From assembly GCF_037201805.1 (NCBI RefSeq), contig NZ_CP147404.1, positions 1,574,001-1,638,000 of the forward strand: a stretch of 64,000 bases of DNA, written 5' to 3'. Below, one piece after another: positions 26,816 through 35,897 of the stretch (the first letter of the stretch is position 1; the number at the start of each line of letters is the position of its first letter). A program made the translations under genes and the position numbers. Origin of the DNA: Bacillus sp. FJAT-52991. GTDB lineage: Bacteria > Bacillota > Bacilli > Bacillales > Domibacillaceae. The notes below the pieces were generated by a model. It did no database searches and had not been told where the DNA came from. It saw only the letters and a program-made list of their open reading frames with translations.

Positions 26816-27379
26816 TTAATCTTCTTTTATACGTATAATCGGATCTTGGTCATGATAAGCTATACATACTGGTATATCAGTATTAAAAAATTGGACAGAA
26901 GCCATAAAAGCTAAGATAGTTCGTACAATTAAATAAATAGTTACACCAGCTTCATCATCTTCTTCAAATCCACCATATTGATCGTAAATTTCACTAAATT
27001 CAGGTAGAGAAGATCCATCTATAACTTCAATCCAATCAGAGGCCCAATCATCATCTTCTTCGCTTAAAGAGATATATTCGGGGCACAGAAAAAAAGTTCC
27101 TTCCCATTTGTTATCAATATCATATTCAAAATAAATAGCTTTTATATTTTTAATGTCGGAATGCTGCAAAGTCTGTTGGAATTTTTCTGTCAAGGAAGCA
27201 ATATAATTATTTAAATCTACTTGTTGGATTTTTTTTGCTATATCCTTATTGACTGTGTGCTTGCAAATTTCAAAATATTTTTTCTCTAGTGCTTTACTAT
27301 CTAAAGAAAAAATATCGTATTGAATATCATCTAGGTAATCATAGATTAAGTCCATCTTCTCTATCTCCTTTTTTTCCAA
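26816..27379 (-). CDS. Presumed immunity protein for the Rhs nuclease tip (187 aa)
   Basis: This is a strongly acidic cytoplasmic protein (SEEDDDWASDWIEVIDGS, GGFEEDDEAGVT) with no signal peptide, typical of inhibitors that cover a basic nuclease. Its start codon lies inside the 3' end of the Rhs gene (19-nt overlap), the standard toxin-immunity arrangement. An internal Met (codon 9) is an alternative start. I do not recognise a named immunity family. Its role is inferred from gene order, overlap and charge; the toxin tip next to it is markedly basic (KKRMRHQGRH, many Lys/Arg). Confidence 0.72.
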   Translation of the reverse strand: MEKKEIEKMDLIYDYLDDIQYDIFSLDSKALEKKYFEICKHTVNKDIAKKIQQVDLNNYIASLTEKFQQTLQHSDIKNIKAIYFEYDIDNKWEGTFFLCPEYISLSEEDDDWASDWIEVIDGSSLPEFSEIYDQYGGFEEDDEAGVTIYLIVRTILAFMASVQFFNTDIPVCIAYHDQDPIIRIKED

Positions 27380-30300
27380 TAATTAGAGTATAACATTTCG
27401 GGATTTTTTTGCACATGTTTACGTAAGCTTCGGTAACCTCTTTGGAAATCTTGTTTATTTCCTTTGGCATACTTATCTAACTTCTTCATATTTCGTAGCA
27501 TATAATCGTGGTAAGCGTTAGGATGTCTTCCTTGGTGTCTCATTCGCTTTTTATTCCAACCAGCATCCAAATCTAAATCGTATTTATTAGCTATTTTTTG
27601 AAACTTTTTTGTATACCTCTTACTTTTATTAGTGGCAAAGTGGTGTACTTGAAATGGTTTTTTCTTTGTGATTTTTATACCTGCTTTAGCAACTTTGAAC
27701 TTGCCTCCACCAATAGCGCCCATTGCTGCTGCTCCAGCAACACCTTTCCAGCCTTTCCCACTCTTATAAGCTTTATAACCACTATAAGCTGCAAAGCCAG
27801 CATTAATTACAAGCCATGCATAATTCCCATCCGGATCAGTCATCATAACTGGGTTACTACTAGCATAAGCGTATCCATTTTGTGTCTTCGGATCGTCTGT
27901 GTCTCCACCCTCTGGATCCACTGTGAGGAAAACTCCTTCTGTTGGCTGATAATAGCGTGCAATCAGGTAATACAAATCAGTCTCATCATCATAACGATAG
28001 CCTTTGTAACGGATTGGGTTTTCCTTTGCCATTGCACCACTTTCGGAAAGAATGTTTCCCCACGCATCGTAGGAGTAAGAAGCAACGACTGTACCGGATG
28101 TGTTCGTCAGCCCTGTAATTTCTTTCAAGCTGTTATACGTATAATAATAATTTTGACCACCTTTAGTCATCACAAGCGGCATACCATCTGGATCATAGAT
28201 GTATTCAGATGTGATTGTACCATTACTGTCTGTTTCAAATAGGACGTTGATTCCTTGATCATAGTGGTAGTAGGTAGTCTTTCCATCAACGGTTTTACTT
28301 GTACGGCGCCCTTGGTCATCGTATGTGAAGGTGGCGACGGTGGTTCCAGCATTGGTTTTGATGGAGGTCACCTGATCAAATTTATTATACACGTATGTGT
28401 ACTTATTGTCTTTTGTCCGATTGCCGTTAGCATCGTATGAATAGGTTTGTCCATTTACAGATGTTAGACGGTTGTTGGCATCATATTCGTACGTTGTGTC
28501 AGTCGTTTTTCCATCTTTGACGGTTGTTTTGGTTTTGCGATTTCCAACGGCATCGTAAGTGTAGGATTCGGTTAACTGGGCAGAAGAAATAGTTTGTGAT
28601 TCTAGTTGATTGGTTTTATCGTACGCAAAAGCTTTGTTGCCAGTTGAACTAGTGACCGAGTTGACATTTCCGTTCAGGTCATAGCCTAGGGATTCGTCCA
28701 ATAAGACGGTTGTACCTTTAGTCACTTTTAGCGTTTTCATTTGCTGGGCGTCGTCATACGTATAGTTAGTGTGAATACCGTTCACATATCGGCGCTGTTG
28801 TGGCTCGCCTGTTGGATAGTATTCATATGCTCCCTGTATACCCCCATTTCGGTACCAGTTTTTTAGCTGGTCTGCATCGTCAAACGCAAATTTCTGAGCA
28901 AATGAGCTACCATTTGAGGTTCCTTTAATGTCTGTTAACGTCTCCGTTGGTGAGTAACCGTACTCAACAACCTGTTTACCGTTAGAAGCTGTTTTCAACT
29001 TGTCTGCTTTATCATAGGTAAACGTGGAAGTATCATTGTTCTCTCCATTTTGCACAGCTGTTGTGTTGCCGTTTTTATCATAATCATAGTGCCATTTTAA
29101 ATAACCATTGATAAAAATATCTGTCGGACGACTGTTCGCATCATAATCGGTTTTGATAACCGTATTTCCGTCTGGTTTTTTTTCTGTCGTCATGTTGCCG
29201 ATAGCGTCATAACCATATGTCGTAGTCTGGCCAAGTGGTTCTTTCCGAGAGATAAACTGGTTTTGGCTATTATACCTAAGTGTCGTTGTGTAACCTCTAG
29301 GATTTTTTATAGTAGTTAAATTCCCATTATTGTCATATTCATATGAAGTCTCTTGACCTTTTTCATCGACTGCTGACTTCAGTTGTTCCTGTTCATCATA
29401 ATCAAAAGATACTTTATTTCCTTTGGGATCTGTGACCTCTTTGGCATTTCCGTATTTGTCATTGACAATAGATGTTTTTCGACCAAGTGCATCCGTAAAT
29501 TTTTTCGGATAGTTCTGCATGGCATCGTATTCATATGTTTCAGGGATACCGCCAGGCGGAGTCATGCTTTTTAAATTGCCGTAAGGCTCATAATAATCAA
29601 AAATAGTGACTTCATTCAAAGGATTAATTTCTTTAATGACATCGCCGTAAGCATTATATTCGTAAGTCATCGTGCCATCTGCATCCGTCACTGTAAGTGG
29701 CTGACTGAAGTTATTGTAGGTATAAGAAACTTTATTATCTAACGGATCTGTTGTTGTTTCTACATTCCCTTTAGCATCATACGTATTAACTGTTATATTG
29801 CCTTTCGGATCCTTTTCAGTTAATAAGTTGTAATTCTCATCATAGGTGAAAGAAGAGACAAACCCCATTGGATCAGTAATGGAAGTAATAATATAATTAT
29901 CATTAAGTTTATATTTTGTTTCTTTTCCATAGGCATCAAATTCACTGGCTGTCAAATTATATATATCATATTTATAGGTAATATTTGAATCTACATCTGA
30001 AATCATCGGTTGTTTTACCTGTTCTAAGAAGCCGGTGTTATATAGATAATGAGTCGTCTGGTTATTGGCATCAACAATATTAATGAGTTGCCCGTCAGTA
30101 TTGTAGTTATAAGTAGTAGTTGAACCCGTAGTCGCATCTTTATAAATTGTAGATGTTTTCAAACGGCCAGCTGTGTCATACGTATAAGCAAATTTTTTCA
30201 CACCTTCGAATGTTCCAGATTGGATGCGCCCATTTTGGTATGTTAATGTAAGTTTACGATCAGTTGCATCAGTAATACCCGTCAGTGTCCCATCTGCCTC

Positions 30301-32244
30301 ACGCTGATACGTAATTTTGTTTTTATTTCGATCTTCTTCATAATCAATTGGATAAATTCTCCCTTGCTGCTCAGGATTTTTAATGAGGTCACGGAAAACC
30401 ACTCTATTCCCATTGAAATCCGTTAATACAAAGGCATCTGTATTCGCTTTAACCAACTTTAGATATAAACCAGCTGGTGCCTTAAAAGTTTTAGTCGAAG
30501 TATCATACGCAAATGTATGGGCTGTCCCATCTGCATCTGTATAAAGAACATCGCCATTTGGAAATTCAGCCATCGTTTCGCTTCCAGTAAATGACCAGCC
30601 ATATCCTACTGGTGAGTCTTCTACTGCTTTAGAGTTATAGGTGCGAGCAAAAGAAAATCCAGAATTTCCTCTTCCCGTTACTGAAAAATCGGTAAAATCT
30701 AATACTAAGTTTCCAGTACCTAAATTCACGTGTCCTTGCCCATCTGACAATGCATGTTCTGAATAAGACCAATAACTTTCTAACCCTAGACGGCTAACAG
30801 GATAATAGGTGATTGTCAACTTAGGTGAATACTGCAGTTTTCCTGAATAATCCCCCGAATAAAATTTCTTGTAAGTAGCCGCATTTTCGTTTGTTGCCTT
30901 AAGTATCAGCCCTAAATTTTTAGAAGGATCATTCATCCATTTTTGAATAATTTCCGGTTTAATAGTCCATTTAAATAATTGAGGTTCTGCGGCTGTTGTA
31001 TCTAGCGCTCCAATCGTTTGAGATGAAAGAAGGGTTGAATTAAAATCGCCACCTTTATTTGTCCAAAGAGCACTTTGTGTTCGGCGCTGCCATGTTGCGC
31101 GATTTTCTTCCCAGGCACTGTTCATTTCATATAAGCCAATGCTGGACGCTGTATCGTTCCACACAGAAGACAGCCGAAGATTTAGCTGGGCATTCATAAT
31201 CTTTGCGCCTCTAGGCAATGTGCCCATATCAAATTGAAGGAGTGACCGAACAAGATTATTAGACGTACTATGAAAGCCGGCTCCCATTTCTAAATCGGCT
31301 CCACCTGTTTGATTCGGGAACGCACTGCGGATCGTTGTATCATTTAAATCATTTTTCGGTTGGTATACTTTGACTGTTGGATCAATGATAACAGGATATA
31401 CTCGTTCAGAAGAGTTTAACCACTCCATATTAGGTTTCAGCGTAATATGTAACTTATTACCTTTTTGAATAGCTTCCATTTCCACCTGATCACTTAAAGA
31501 ACCTTCTGGCATTGGGTGCTCCATACGAGAGGTAAATCCTTCAGGAGTGGCTGAATCCATCATAAATGGTTTTTCAATGGCAAAAAGTCTTTCTTTTGAA
31601 GTGGAATCTAACAGATATAGGTAACCATCTTCCGTTTTTTCAAGCGTCAATCCTTTGATTTTAAATTGGAATGAATATTCTAACGGATCTGCATTGCTTG
31701 GCTTTTGTTTTAAAATGATGTCTTCTTTAATCGAACTGTTGCCGACTGTATAAGTTAGGTCTGTATTTGAATAGACCTCTTTGTAAGTCACTTGATTGTC
31801 TTCTACCGTAGCCATTACACTAGCCGTTGACTGTCCATTTTGATCTACGTTTACAATATCTAATGACTTTCCTTGTTGCTCAATAGAAACTAAAGAGTCC
31901 CCATTTTCCGCTTTCGGTGCGAAAGAAGCATCGAACTCATTTTTCTTATTATGGAAGCGACCATTGTCTTTCTTACTCAGTTTGTTATCAATCGGTTCCC
32001 ATTCTTTTGTCTTTTTATCTTGGACATGGATCGGTTCCGGGGAAATCTCCATCCGGTATAAACCATCTTCCTGTATAAACGTTTGGGAATTGGCTGTCCG
32101 CTCGTCAATGACTTCCATTTCTTTTTGAATGGAAGGGATAATATCCCGATCCTTTTCTTTCGGTTTAGCCTGAACTGGAATAAGTGGTGGTAGCAGGCTA
32201 AAGAACATCATAATGGCTATAAGCAAAGAAATGTATTTTTTCAT
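27361..32244 (-). CDS. Secreted WapA/Rhs-type polymorphic toxin with C-terminal HNH-like (AHH-type) nuclease tip
   Basis: This 1627-residue secreted protein has a signal peptide (KKYISLLIAIMMFFSLLPP...VQA). A wall/DNRLRE-type region (PVIIDPTVKVYQP, LLQFDMGTLPRGAKIMNAQL, around 285-465) and a DUF6531-like entry (LGTGNLVLDFTDFSVTGRG) follow, then many YD repeats. The Rhs core ends with RYKGYRYDDETDLYYLIARY and GYAYASSNPVMMTDPDGN. The variable tip (about 1474-1627) has VHHF (His1534-1535), HQGRHPNAYHDYM (1570 onward) and a very basic tail, matching the AHH branch of HNH/Endonuclease VII nucleases. B. subtilis WapA is the closest functional model: contact-dependent growth inhibition. A SigA promoter (32277-32305) and an AAGGGGG ribosome site precede it. 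Confidence 0.88.
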   Translation of the reverse strand: MKKYISLLIAIMMFFSLLPPLIPVQAKPKEKDRDIIPSIQKEMEVIDERTANSQTFIQEDGLYRMEISPEPIHVQDKKTKEWEPIDNKLSKKDNGRFHNKKNEFDASFAPKAENGDSLVSIEQQGKSLDIVNVDQNGQSTASVMATVEDNQVTYKEVYSNTDLTYTVGNSSIKEDIILKQKPSNADPLEYSFQFKIKGLTLEKTEDGYLYLLDSTSKERLFAIEKPFMMDSATPEGFTSRMEHPMPEGSLSDQVEMEAIQKGNKLHITLKPNMEWLNSSERVYPVIIDPTVKVYQPKNDLNDTTIRSAFPNQTGGADLEMGAGFHSTSNNLVRSLLQFDMGTLPRGAKIMNAQLNLRLSSVWNDTASSIGLYEMNSAWEENRATWQRRTQSALWTNKGGDFNSTLLSSQTIGALDTTAAEPQLFKWTIKPEIIQKWMNDPSKNLGLILKATNENAATYKKFYSGDYSGKLQYSPKLTITYYPVSRLGLESYWSYSEHALSDGQGHVNLGTGNLVLDFTDFSVTGRGNSGFSFARTYNSKAVEDSPVGYGWSFTGSETMAEFPNGDVLYTDADGTAHTFAYDTSTKTFKAPAGLYLKLVKANTDAFVLTDFNGNRVVFRDLIKNPEQQGRIYPIDYEEDRNKNKITYQREADGTLTGITDATDRKLTLTYQNGRIQSGTFEGVKKFAYTYDTAGRLKTSTIYKDATTGSTTTYNYNTDGQLINIVDANNQTTHYLYNTGFLEQVKQPMISDVDSNITYKYDIYNLTASEFDAYGKETKYKLNDNYIITSITDPMGFVSSFTYDENYNLLTEKDPKGNITVNTYDAKGNVETTTDPLDNKVSYTYNNFSQPLTVTDADGTMTYEYNAYGDVIKEINPLNEVTIFDYYEPYGNLKSMTPPGGIPETYEYDAMQNYPKKFTDALGRKTSIVNDKYGNAKEVTDPKGNKVSFDYDEQEQLKSAVDEKGQETSYEYDNNGNLTTIKNPRGYTTTLRYNSQNQFISRKEPLGQTTTYGYDAIGNMTTEKKPDGNTVIKTDYDANSRPTDIFINGYLKWHYDYDKNGNTTAVQNGENNDTSTFTYDKADKLKTASNGKQVVEYGYSPTETLTDIKGTSNGSSFAQKFAFDDADQLKNWYRNGGIQGAYEYYPTGEPQQRRYVNGIHTNYTYDDAQQMKTLKVTKGTTVLLDESLGYDLNGNVNSVTSSTGNKAFAYDKTNQLESQTISSAQLTESYTYDAVGNRKTKTTVKDGKTTDTTYEYDANNRLTSVNGQTYSYDANGNRTKDNKYTYVYNKFDQVTSIKTNAGTTVATFTYDDQGRRTSKTVDGKTTYYHYDQGINVLFETDSNGTITSEYIYDPDGMPLVMTKGGQNYYYTYNSLKEITGLTNTSGTVVASYSYDAWGNILSESGAMAKENPIRYKGYRYDDETDLYYLIARYYQPTEGVFLTVDPEGGDTDDPKTQNGYAYASSNPVMMTDPDGNYAWLVINAGFAAYSGYKAYKSGKGWKGVAGAAAMGAIGGGKFKVAKAGIKITKKKPFQVHHFATNKSKRYTKKFQKIANKYDLDLDAGWNKKRMRHQGRHPNAYHDYMLRNMKKLDKYAKGNKQDFQRGYRSLRKHVQKNPEMLYSNYWKKRR

Positions 32245-32276
32245 AATAATCCCCCTTTTCTGTTAATTACAGGGAT

Positions 32277-32305
32277 ATTATAGATGATAAAATTTTACAA
32301 AACAA
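32277..32305 (-). promoter_or_regulatory. SigA-type promoter of the Rhs gene
   Basis: On the minus strand TTGTTT is followed after 17 bp by TATAAT, about 33 bp upstream of the Rhs start codon. Confidence 0.6.
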
Positions 32306-32383
32306 TGACTTTTGTTACTTTAAGGTAATAATTTTAATAAAAATGCTATTTTAAGAACAAAATAGGTCTCATCCTGATATAGC

Positions 32384-32441
32384 TTTGAAATAAATTTGCA
32401 CCGTTTAATAAAGTTTAACCGTTTGTAAAAAGGTTTGATCA
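32384..32441 (+). repeat. Tandem 18-20-bp units of the AT-rich repeat family
   Basis: The three consecutive units are TTTGAAATAAATTTGCACCG, TTTAATAAAGTTTAACCG and TTTGTAAAAAGGTTTGATCA. They match the array at 24757-24816 on the other side of the Rhs island. Confidence 0.7.
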
Positions 32442-32508
32442 AAAATCCTGTATTGAAATGCGAGTTTTTCTTATGCAATAATCGAACCATTTAATTGAAC
32501 AAGATTAC

Positions 32509-32789
32509 ATGGTAAAATTCACAAAACAGTATCGGAGAGATAACACGAAATATACTTGTCCTTGTTGTGGTTATAAGACATTAGATGAAGAACCGCGAGA
32601 TACATATGAAATTTGTAGTATTTGTTTTTGGGAGGATGACGGAGTTCAATTGTTGTTCCATTAAGGCAAGCACAAAAAAACTATGTTAAATTTGAGGTAT
32701 GTGAAGAAGACTGTATTGAATTTGTGAGAAAACCTACGAAAGAAGATTTAAAAGACCCTAATTGGAAGCCATTATTAGATAAGAATTAA
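32509..32789 (+). pseudogene. CPCC-type cysteine-rich protein gene, frameshifted
   Basis: The frame from ATG 32509 gives VKFTKQYRRDNTKYTCPCC then GYKTLDEEPRDTYEICSICF and WEDDGVQ, the Cys_rich_CPCC family pattern. It stops at TAA 32662. The rest of the family sequence continues in another frame (VPLRQAQKNYVKF ... KDPNWKPLLDKN, stop 32787-32789). The usual linker between the halves (about DPDYEGGAN) is missing, so a deletion shifted the frame. There is no clear ribosome site upstream. CPCC proteins frequently lie next to polymorphic toxins, consistent with this island, but this copy is broken. Confidence 0.78.
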
Positions 32790-32840
32790 AGATATTTATT
32801 AAACCAAAGGATGCGATTGTAGAGCAACACAGATAGAAAA

Positions 32841-32981
32841 CGATCAAACTTTTTTATAAACCTGAAACTTAAACCTGCTGGATAAGAATCTATTTTGATC
32901 ACTCTTTTTTCAAAATATTTTGATTTCTTCTATTATAAAATCAACGTTCGGAACACACTTTTAATCAAACTTTATTCCAAA
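32841..32981 (-). repeat. Inverted single units of the 20-bp AT-rich family
   Basis: On the minus strand, TTTATAAAAAAGTTTGATCG (32841-32860) and TTTGGAATAAAGTTTGATTA (32962-32981) occur, with a weaker unit at 32896-32915. The surrounding 32790-33220 is AT-rich and holds no gene; it should contain the permease promoter. Confidence 0.6.
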
Positions 32982-33220
32982 CCAACAAAATGATAAAGCT
33001 AATAGAATGTAAAGCGAAAATTATTCAGTCTGTTTTAATGATTGGGTAAATTAACTGAAAATAAAAAATTATTTTAAAAATATATTTACTTTTCCGGAAG
33101 GTCATATTAGAATAAAAAAACGATCTATATCGACTGAAAAAGACACTAATCGACAAAAGACTCTTTTATTTTTATTCCAAATCAACAAGTTCATCACATC
33201 TAGAAAGGAAAAGTGAAAAT

Positions 33221-34612
33221 ATGAGTTTATTTAGGAAGAAGTCCATTTCAGACTTAATTGCTCAGTCGGAGGTTTCTGGAAAAGCATTAAAGAAGGATCT
33301 TGGTCCCTTTGATTTAACTATGCTTGGAATCGGAGCCATTATTGGAACAGGGATTTTCGTCTTAACAGGTGTTGCTGCTGCCGAGCATGCAGGACCAGCG
33401 CTTATTTTATCGTTTATTCTATCCGGATTGGCCTGTGTATTTGCAGCTTTATGTTATTCTGAATTTGCTTCAACTGTTCCAGTGTCAGGAAGTGCCTATA
33501 CTTACAGTTATGCGGCTTTTGGTGAACTGATGGCTTGGATTCTTGGTTGGGCGCTTATTTTAGAATATGGGGTCGCCTCATCGGCCGTAGCCGCTGGGTG
33601 GTCGGGATATTTCCAAGGGTTGTTATCTGGGTTTGGCATTAAAATTCCAACGGCGTTATCTAGCGCCTATAACCCGGAAGCGGGTACTTATATCGATCTG
33701 CCTGCTATTATTATCGTATTGCTTATTACCATTTTATTAACGAATGGTGTTAAAAAGTCAGCACGTTTTAATACTGTTATGGTGTTAATTAAAGTAAGCG
33801 TTATCTTATTGTTTATCGTCGTCGGGGCTTTTTATGTAAAACCGTCAAACTGGACGCCATTTATGCCATTTGGGTTTAGTGGTGTCGCAACAGGTGCAGC
33901 AACGGTCTTCTTTGCCTATATTGGTTTTGATGCTGTATCAACAGCTGCAGAAGAAGTGAGAAACCCACAACGTACGATGCCAATTGGGATAATTGTTTCC
34001 TTAGCTGTGTGTACTTTGTTATATATTATCGTTTCTGCTATTCTCACTGGAATCGTGCCTTATACAGAGCTTAATGTCAAAAATCCAGTGGCTTTTGCGT
34101 TACAATACATTCACCAAGATTGGATTGCTGGATTAATTTCTTTAGGAGCGATCGCCGGTATTACGACAGTATTGCTTGTGATGGTATATGGACAAACTCG
34201 CTTGTTCTACGCAATGAGCCGTGACGGCCTGCTTCCAAAAGCATTTTCAAAAGTAAATGAAAGAACAAACACACCAGTCATCAATACTTGGATTACAGCG
34301 GCTATGGTTGCCTTCTTTGCAGGTGTACTTCCATTAAACAAGCTAGCAGAATTAACAAATATCGGGACTTTGTTTGCATTTATCGTCGTCTCAGCGGGTG
34401 TTATTGTCCTTCGTAAAACACAGCCTAATTTAAAAAGAGGCTTTAAAGTACCGCTAGTCCCATTACTGCCTGTTCTTGCCGTACTGTTTTGTGGATATTT
34501 AACACTTCAGCTTCCACTGTCTACTTGGATCGGATTTACTGTATGGTTAGTATTTGGTTTAATCGTATATTTCACTTATGGATACAGACATAGTCTATTA
34601 AGAAAACAATAA
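33221..34612 (+). CDS. APC-family amino-acid permease (YfnA/CAT-like)
   Basis: This 463-residue integral membrane transporter has about 12 hydrophobic segments. The N-terminal signature LTMLGIGAIIGTGIFVLTG is the unwound helix 1 of the amino acid-polyamine-organocation fold; EYGVASSAVAAGWSGYF and FFAYIGFDAVSTAAEEVRNP are typical of the cationic amino-acid/YfnA branch. It starts with ATG behind GAAAGGAAAAG. It is monocistronic with a terminator at 34621. The substrate cannot be read from sequence; proton-coupled amino-acid uptake is the usual role. Confidence 0.9.
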   Translation: MSLFRKKSISDLIAQSEVSGKALKKDLGPFDLTMLGIGAIIGTGIFVLTGVAAAEHAGPALILSFILSGLACVFAALCYSEFASTVPVSGSAYTYSYAAFGELMAWILGWALILEYGVASSAVAAGWSGYFQGLLSGFGIKIPTALSSAYNPEAGTYIDLPAIIIVLLITILLTNGVKKSARFNTVMVLIKVSVILLFIVVGAFYVKPSNWTPFMPFGFSGVATGAATVFFAYIGFDAVSTAAEEVRNPQRTMPIGIIVSLAVCTLLYIIVSAILTGIVPYTELNVKNPVAFALQYIHQDWIAGLISLGAIAGITTVLLVMVYGQTRLFYAMSRDGLLPKAFSKVNERTNTPVINTWITAAMVAFFAGVLPLNKLAELTNIGTLFAFIVVSAGVIVLRKTQPNLKRGFKVPLVPLLPVLAVLFCGYLTLQLPLSTWIGFTVWLVFGLIVYFTYGYRHSLLRKQ

Positions 34613-34620
34613 CAATCGAA

Positions 34621-34657
34621 GAGGTTGCCCAAAAAGTAGGAATTTTTGGGTGGTCTC
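34621..34657 (+). terminator. Terminator of the permease gene
   Basis: The stem GAGGTTGCCCAAAAA / TTTTTGGGTGGTCTC is followed by TTTCTTTTTG. Confidence 0.75.
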
Positions 34658-34714
34658 TTTCTTTTTGATATAATGAGTTTCGTGTGAAATGTTCTAAAAA
34701 TTTAAACTGTTTAT

Positions 34715-34879
34715 AGAGGCGGAAAGGGATTAGCGAAGAAACTGCTCGAGCATAATATAGATGAAAGCAGAAGACGTGGGGTAAAGAGAATCTGGCTGCA
34801 CACTTCTGAAGATGGAAAGCGTCTATATAAAAAAATGGTATTTACAATGAATGATAGTGAAATGGAGTTATTTCTATAA
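34715..34879 (+). pseudogene. GNAT acetyltransferase, 5'-truncated
   Basis: The frame reads RGGKGLAKKLLEHNIDESRR then RGVKRIWLHTSEDGKRLYKK and MVFTMNDSEMELFL, the acetyl-CoA-binding half of a GNAT N-acetyltransferase, and ends with TAA at 34877-34879. No start or N-terminal half is present. The left break lies near 34715, shortly after the permease terminator. It is a remnant. Confidence 0.75.
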
Positions 34880-34968
34880 GGTAGTAGATTTGCAACTATT
34901 TGACTAAATCTATCAGAATCGATACTATGACTTTAGTAGGTAAATGGGAAGATAAGGAGCTAACAATC

Positions 34969-35589
34969 ATGGCCGATTTTTTAGATTTAATTCAAGAGAG
35001 ACGTTCTGCAAATAATTTTCTTACCGATCATCCGATTTCTAAGAAAGAACTAAATGAAATGTTTGAATTAGTCAAGCTGGCACCTTCAGCCTTTAATTTA
35101 CAACATACAAAGTATATTGTTGTCACTGATCCAGAAGTGAAAGAGAAAATGAAGGAAGCGGCGTACGGACAATATAAAGTGGAAAGTGCTTCTGCCGTTA
35201 TTCTCGTATTAGGTGATAAAAAAGCCTTTCAACAAGCTGCTCAAATTTATGAGGGCTTGAAATTATTAGGGATTGTGAGCCCACAAGAATATGATCACAT
35301 GGTAAATGACACCGTATCATTTTACGATGGTCGAGGGGAGGCTTTTCAAAAGGATGAAGCGATCCGAAACGCTTCCTTATCCGCAATGTTCTTTATGTTA
35401 GTAGCTAAAGAAAAAGGGTGGGATACTTGCCCGATGATTGGATTTGACCCGGAAGCAATGAGACAAATTCTTCCTATTAGCGATGAGGACGAAATCGTTC
35501 TTATGATGACAATTGGAAAAGAAAAAGTAGAAAGTAGGAAACCAAGAGGCTATCGCAAGCCGGTTAGTGAATTTGTGATGTATATTTAA
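34969..35589 (+). CDS. Nitroreductase-family FMN oxidoreductase
   Basis: This 206-residue flavoprotein has ERRSANNFL near the start (the FMN-phosphate arginine motif), LAPSAFNLQHTKYIVV, and C-terminal GWDTCPMIGFDPEAM and KPRGYRKPVSEFV. It is probably a dimeric NAD(P)H-dependent reductase of quinones or nitro-compounds, similar to the B. subtilis YfhC/YdgI group. ATG 34969 is chosen because ATAAGGAGC lies 9 bases upstream; an earlier ATG at 34900 has no such site and would add residues outside the family's usual N-terminus. It is a single gene with its own terminator. Confidence 0.88.
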   Translation: MADFLDLIQERRSANNFLTDHPISKKELNEMFELVKLAPSAFNLQHTKYIVVTDPEVKEKMKEAAYGQYKVESASAVILVLGDKKAFQQAAQIYEGLKLLGIVSPQEYDHMVNDTVSFYDGRGEAFQKDEAIRNASLSAMFFMLVAKEKGWDTCPMIGFDPEAMRQILPISDEDEIVLMMTIGKEKVESRKPRGYRKPVSEFVMYI

Positions 35590-35592
35590 TGT

Positions 35593-35640
35593 AATGCGTT
35601 GGTGGAGAGGGTTGAAAATTCTTCCACTAGCGCATTTTGT
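35593..35640 (+). terminator. Terminator of the nitroreductase gene
   Basis: The arms AATGCGTTGGTGGA / TCCACTAGCGCATT are followed by TTGTTTTTG. The remaining gap to 35898 holds a TTTGGTATAATG (extended -10) near 35705-35716 and no convincing gene. Confidence 0.7.
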
Positions 35641-35897
35641 TTTTGTTAGATAAAAGTTGTTTATTCATAATTCGTGTTATTCTTAATGTTTTGTGTGTTA
35701 ATTTTTGGTATAATGATTTGGATATGAATATGTGTGAAAAAATGTATATTTCATATTGCGTCGCCAATGAATATTTTGAGCATATATACGAGGTTTTAAA
35801 GTATGGAATTTTTGTATTTATCTGATTTTAATATGTTAAGTGATATTCATTATTATAGTAGAAGTTTTGAACATAAAGTGATTAGGGAGGTGTATTG

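Noticed and set aside
27598-28242. 214-codon open frame on the plus strand inside the Rhs gene
   Set aside because: It is antisense to the YD-repeat/tip region, Cys/Ile/Val-rich in the way typical of reversed repeats, and has no ribosome site.
35637-35825. 62-codon frame before the membrane-anchored protein gene
   Set aside because: AT-rich, no ribosome site, contains the extended -10 box; it looks like promoter DNA.
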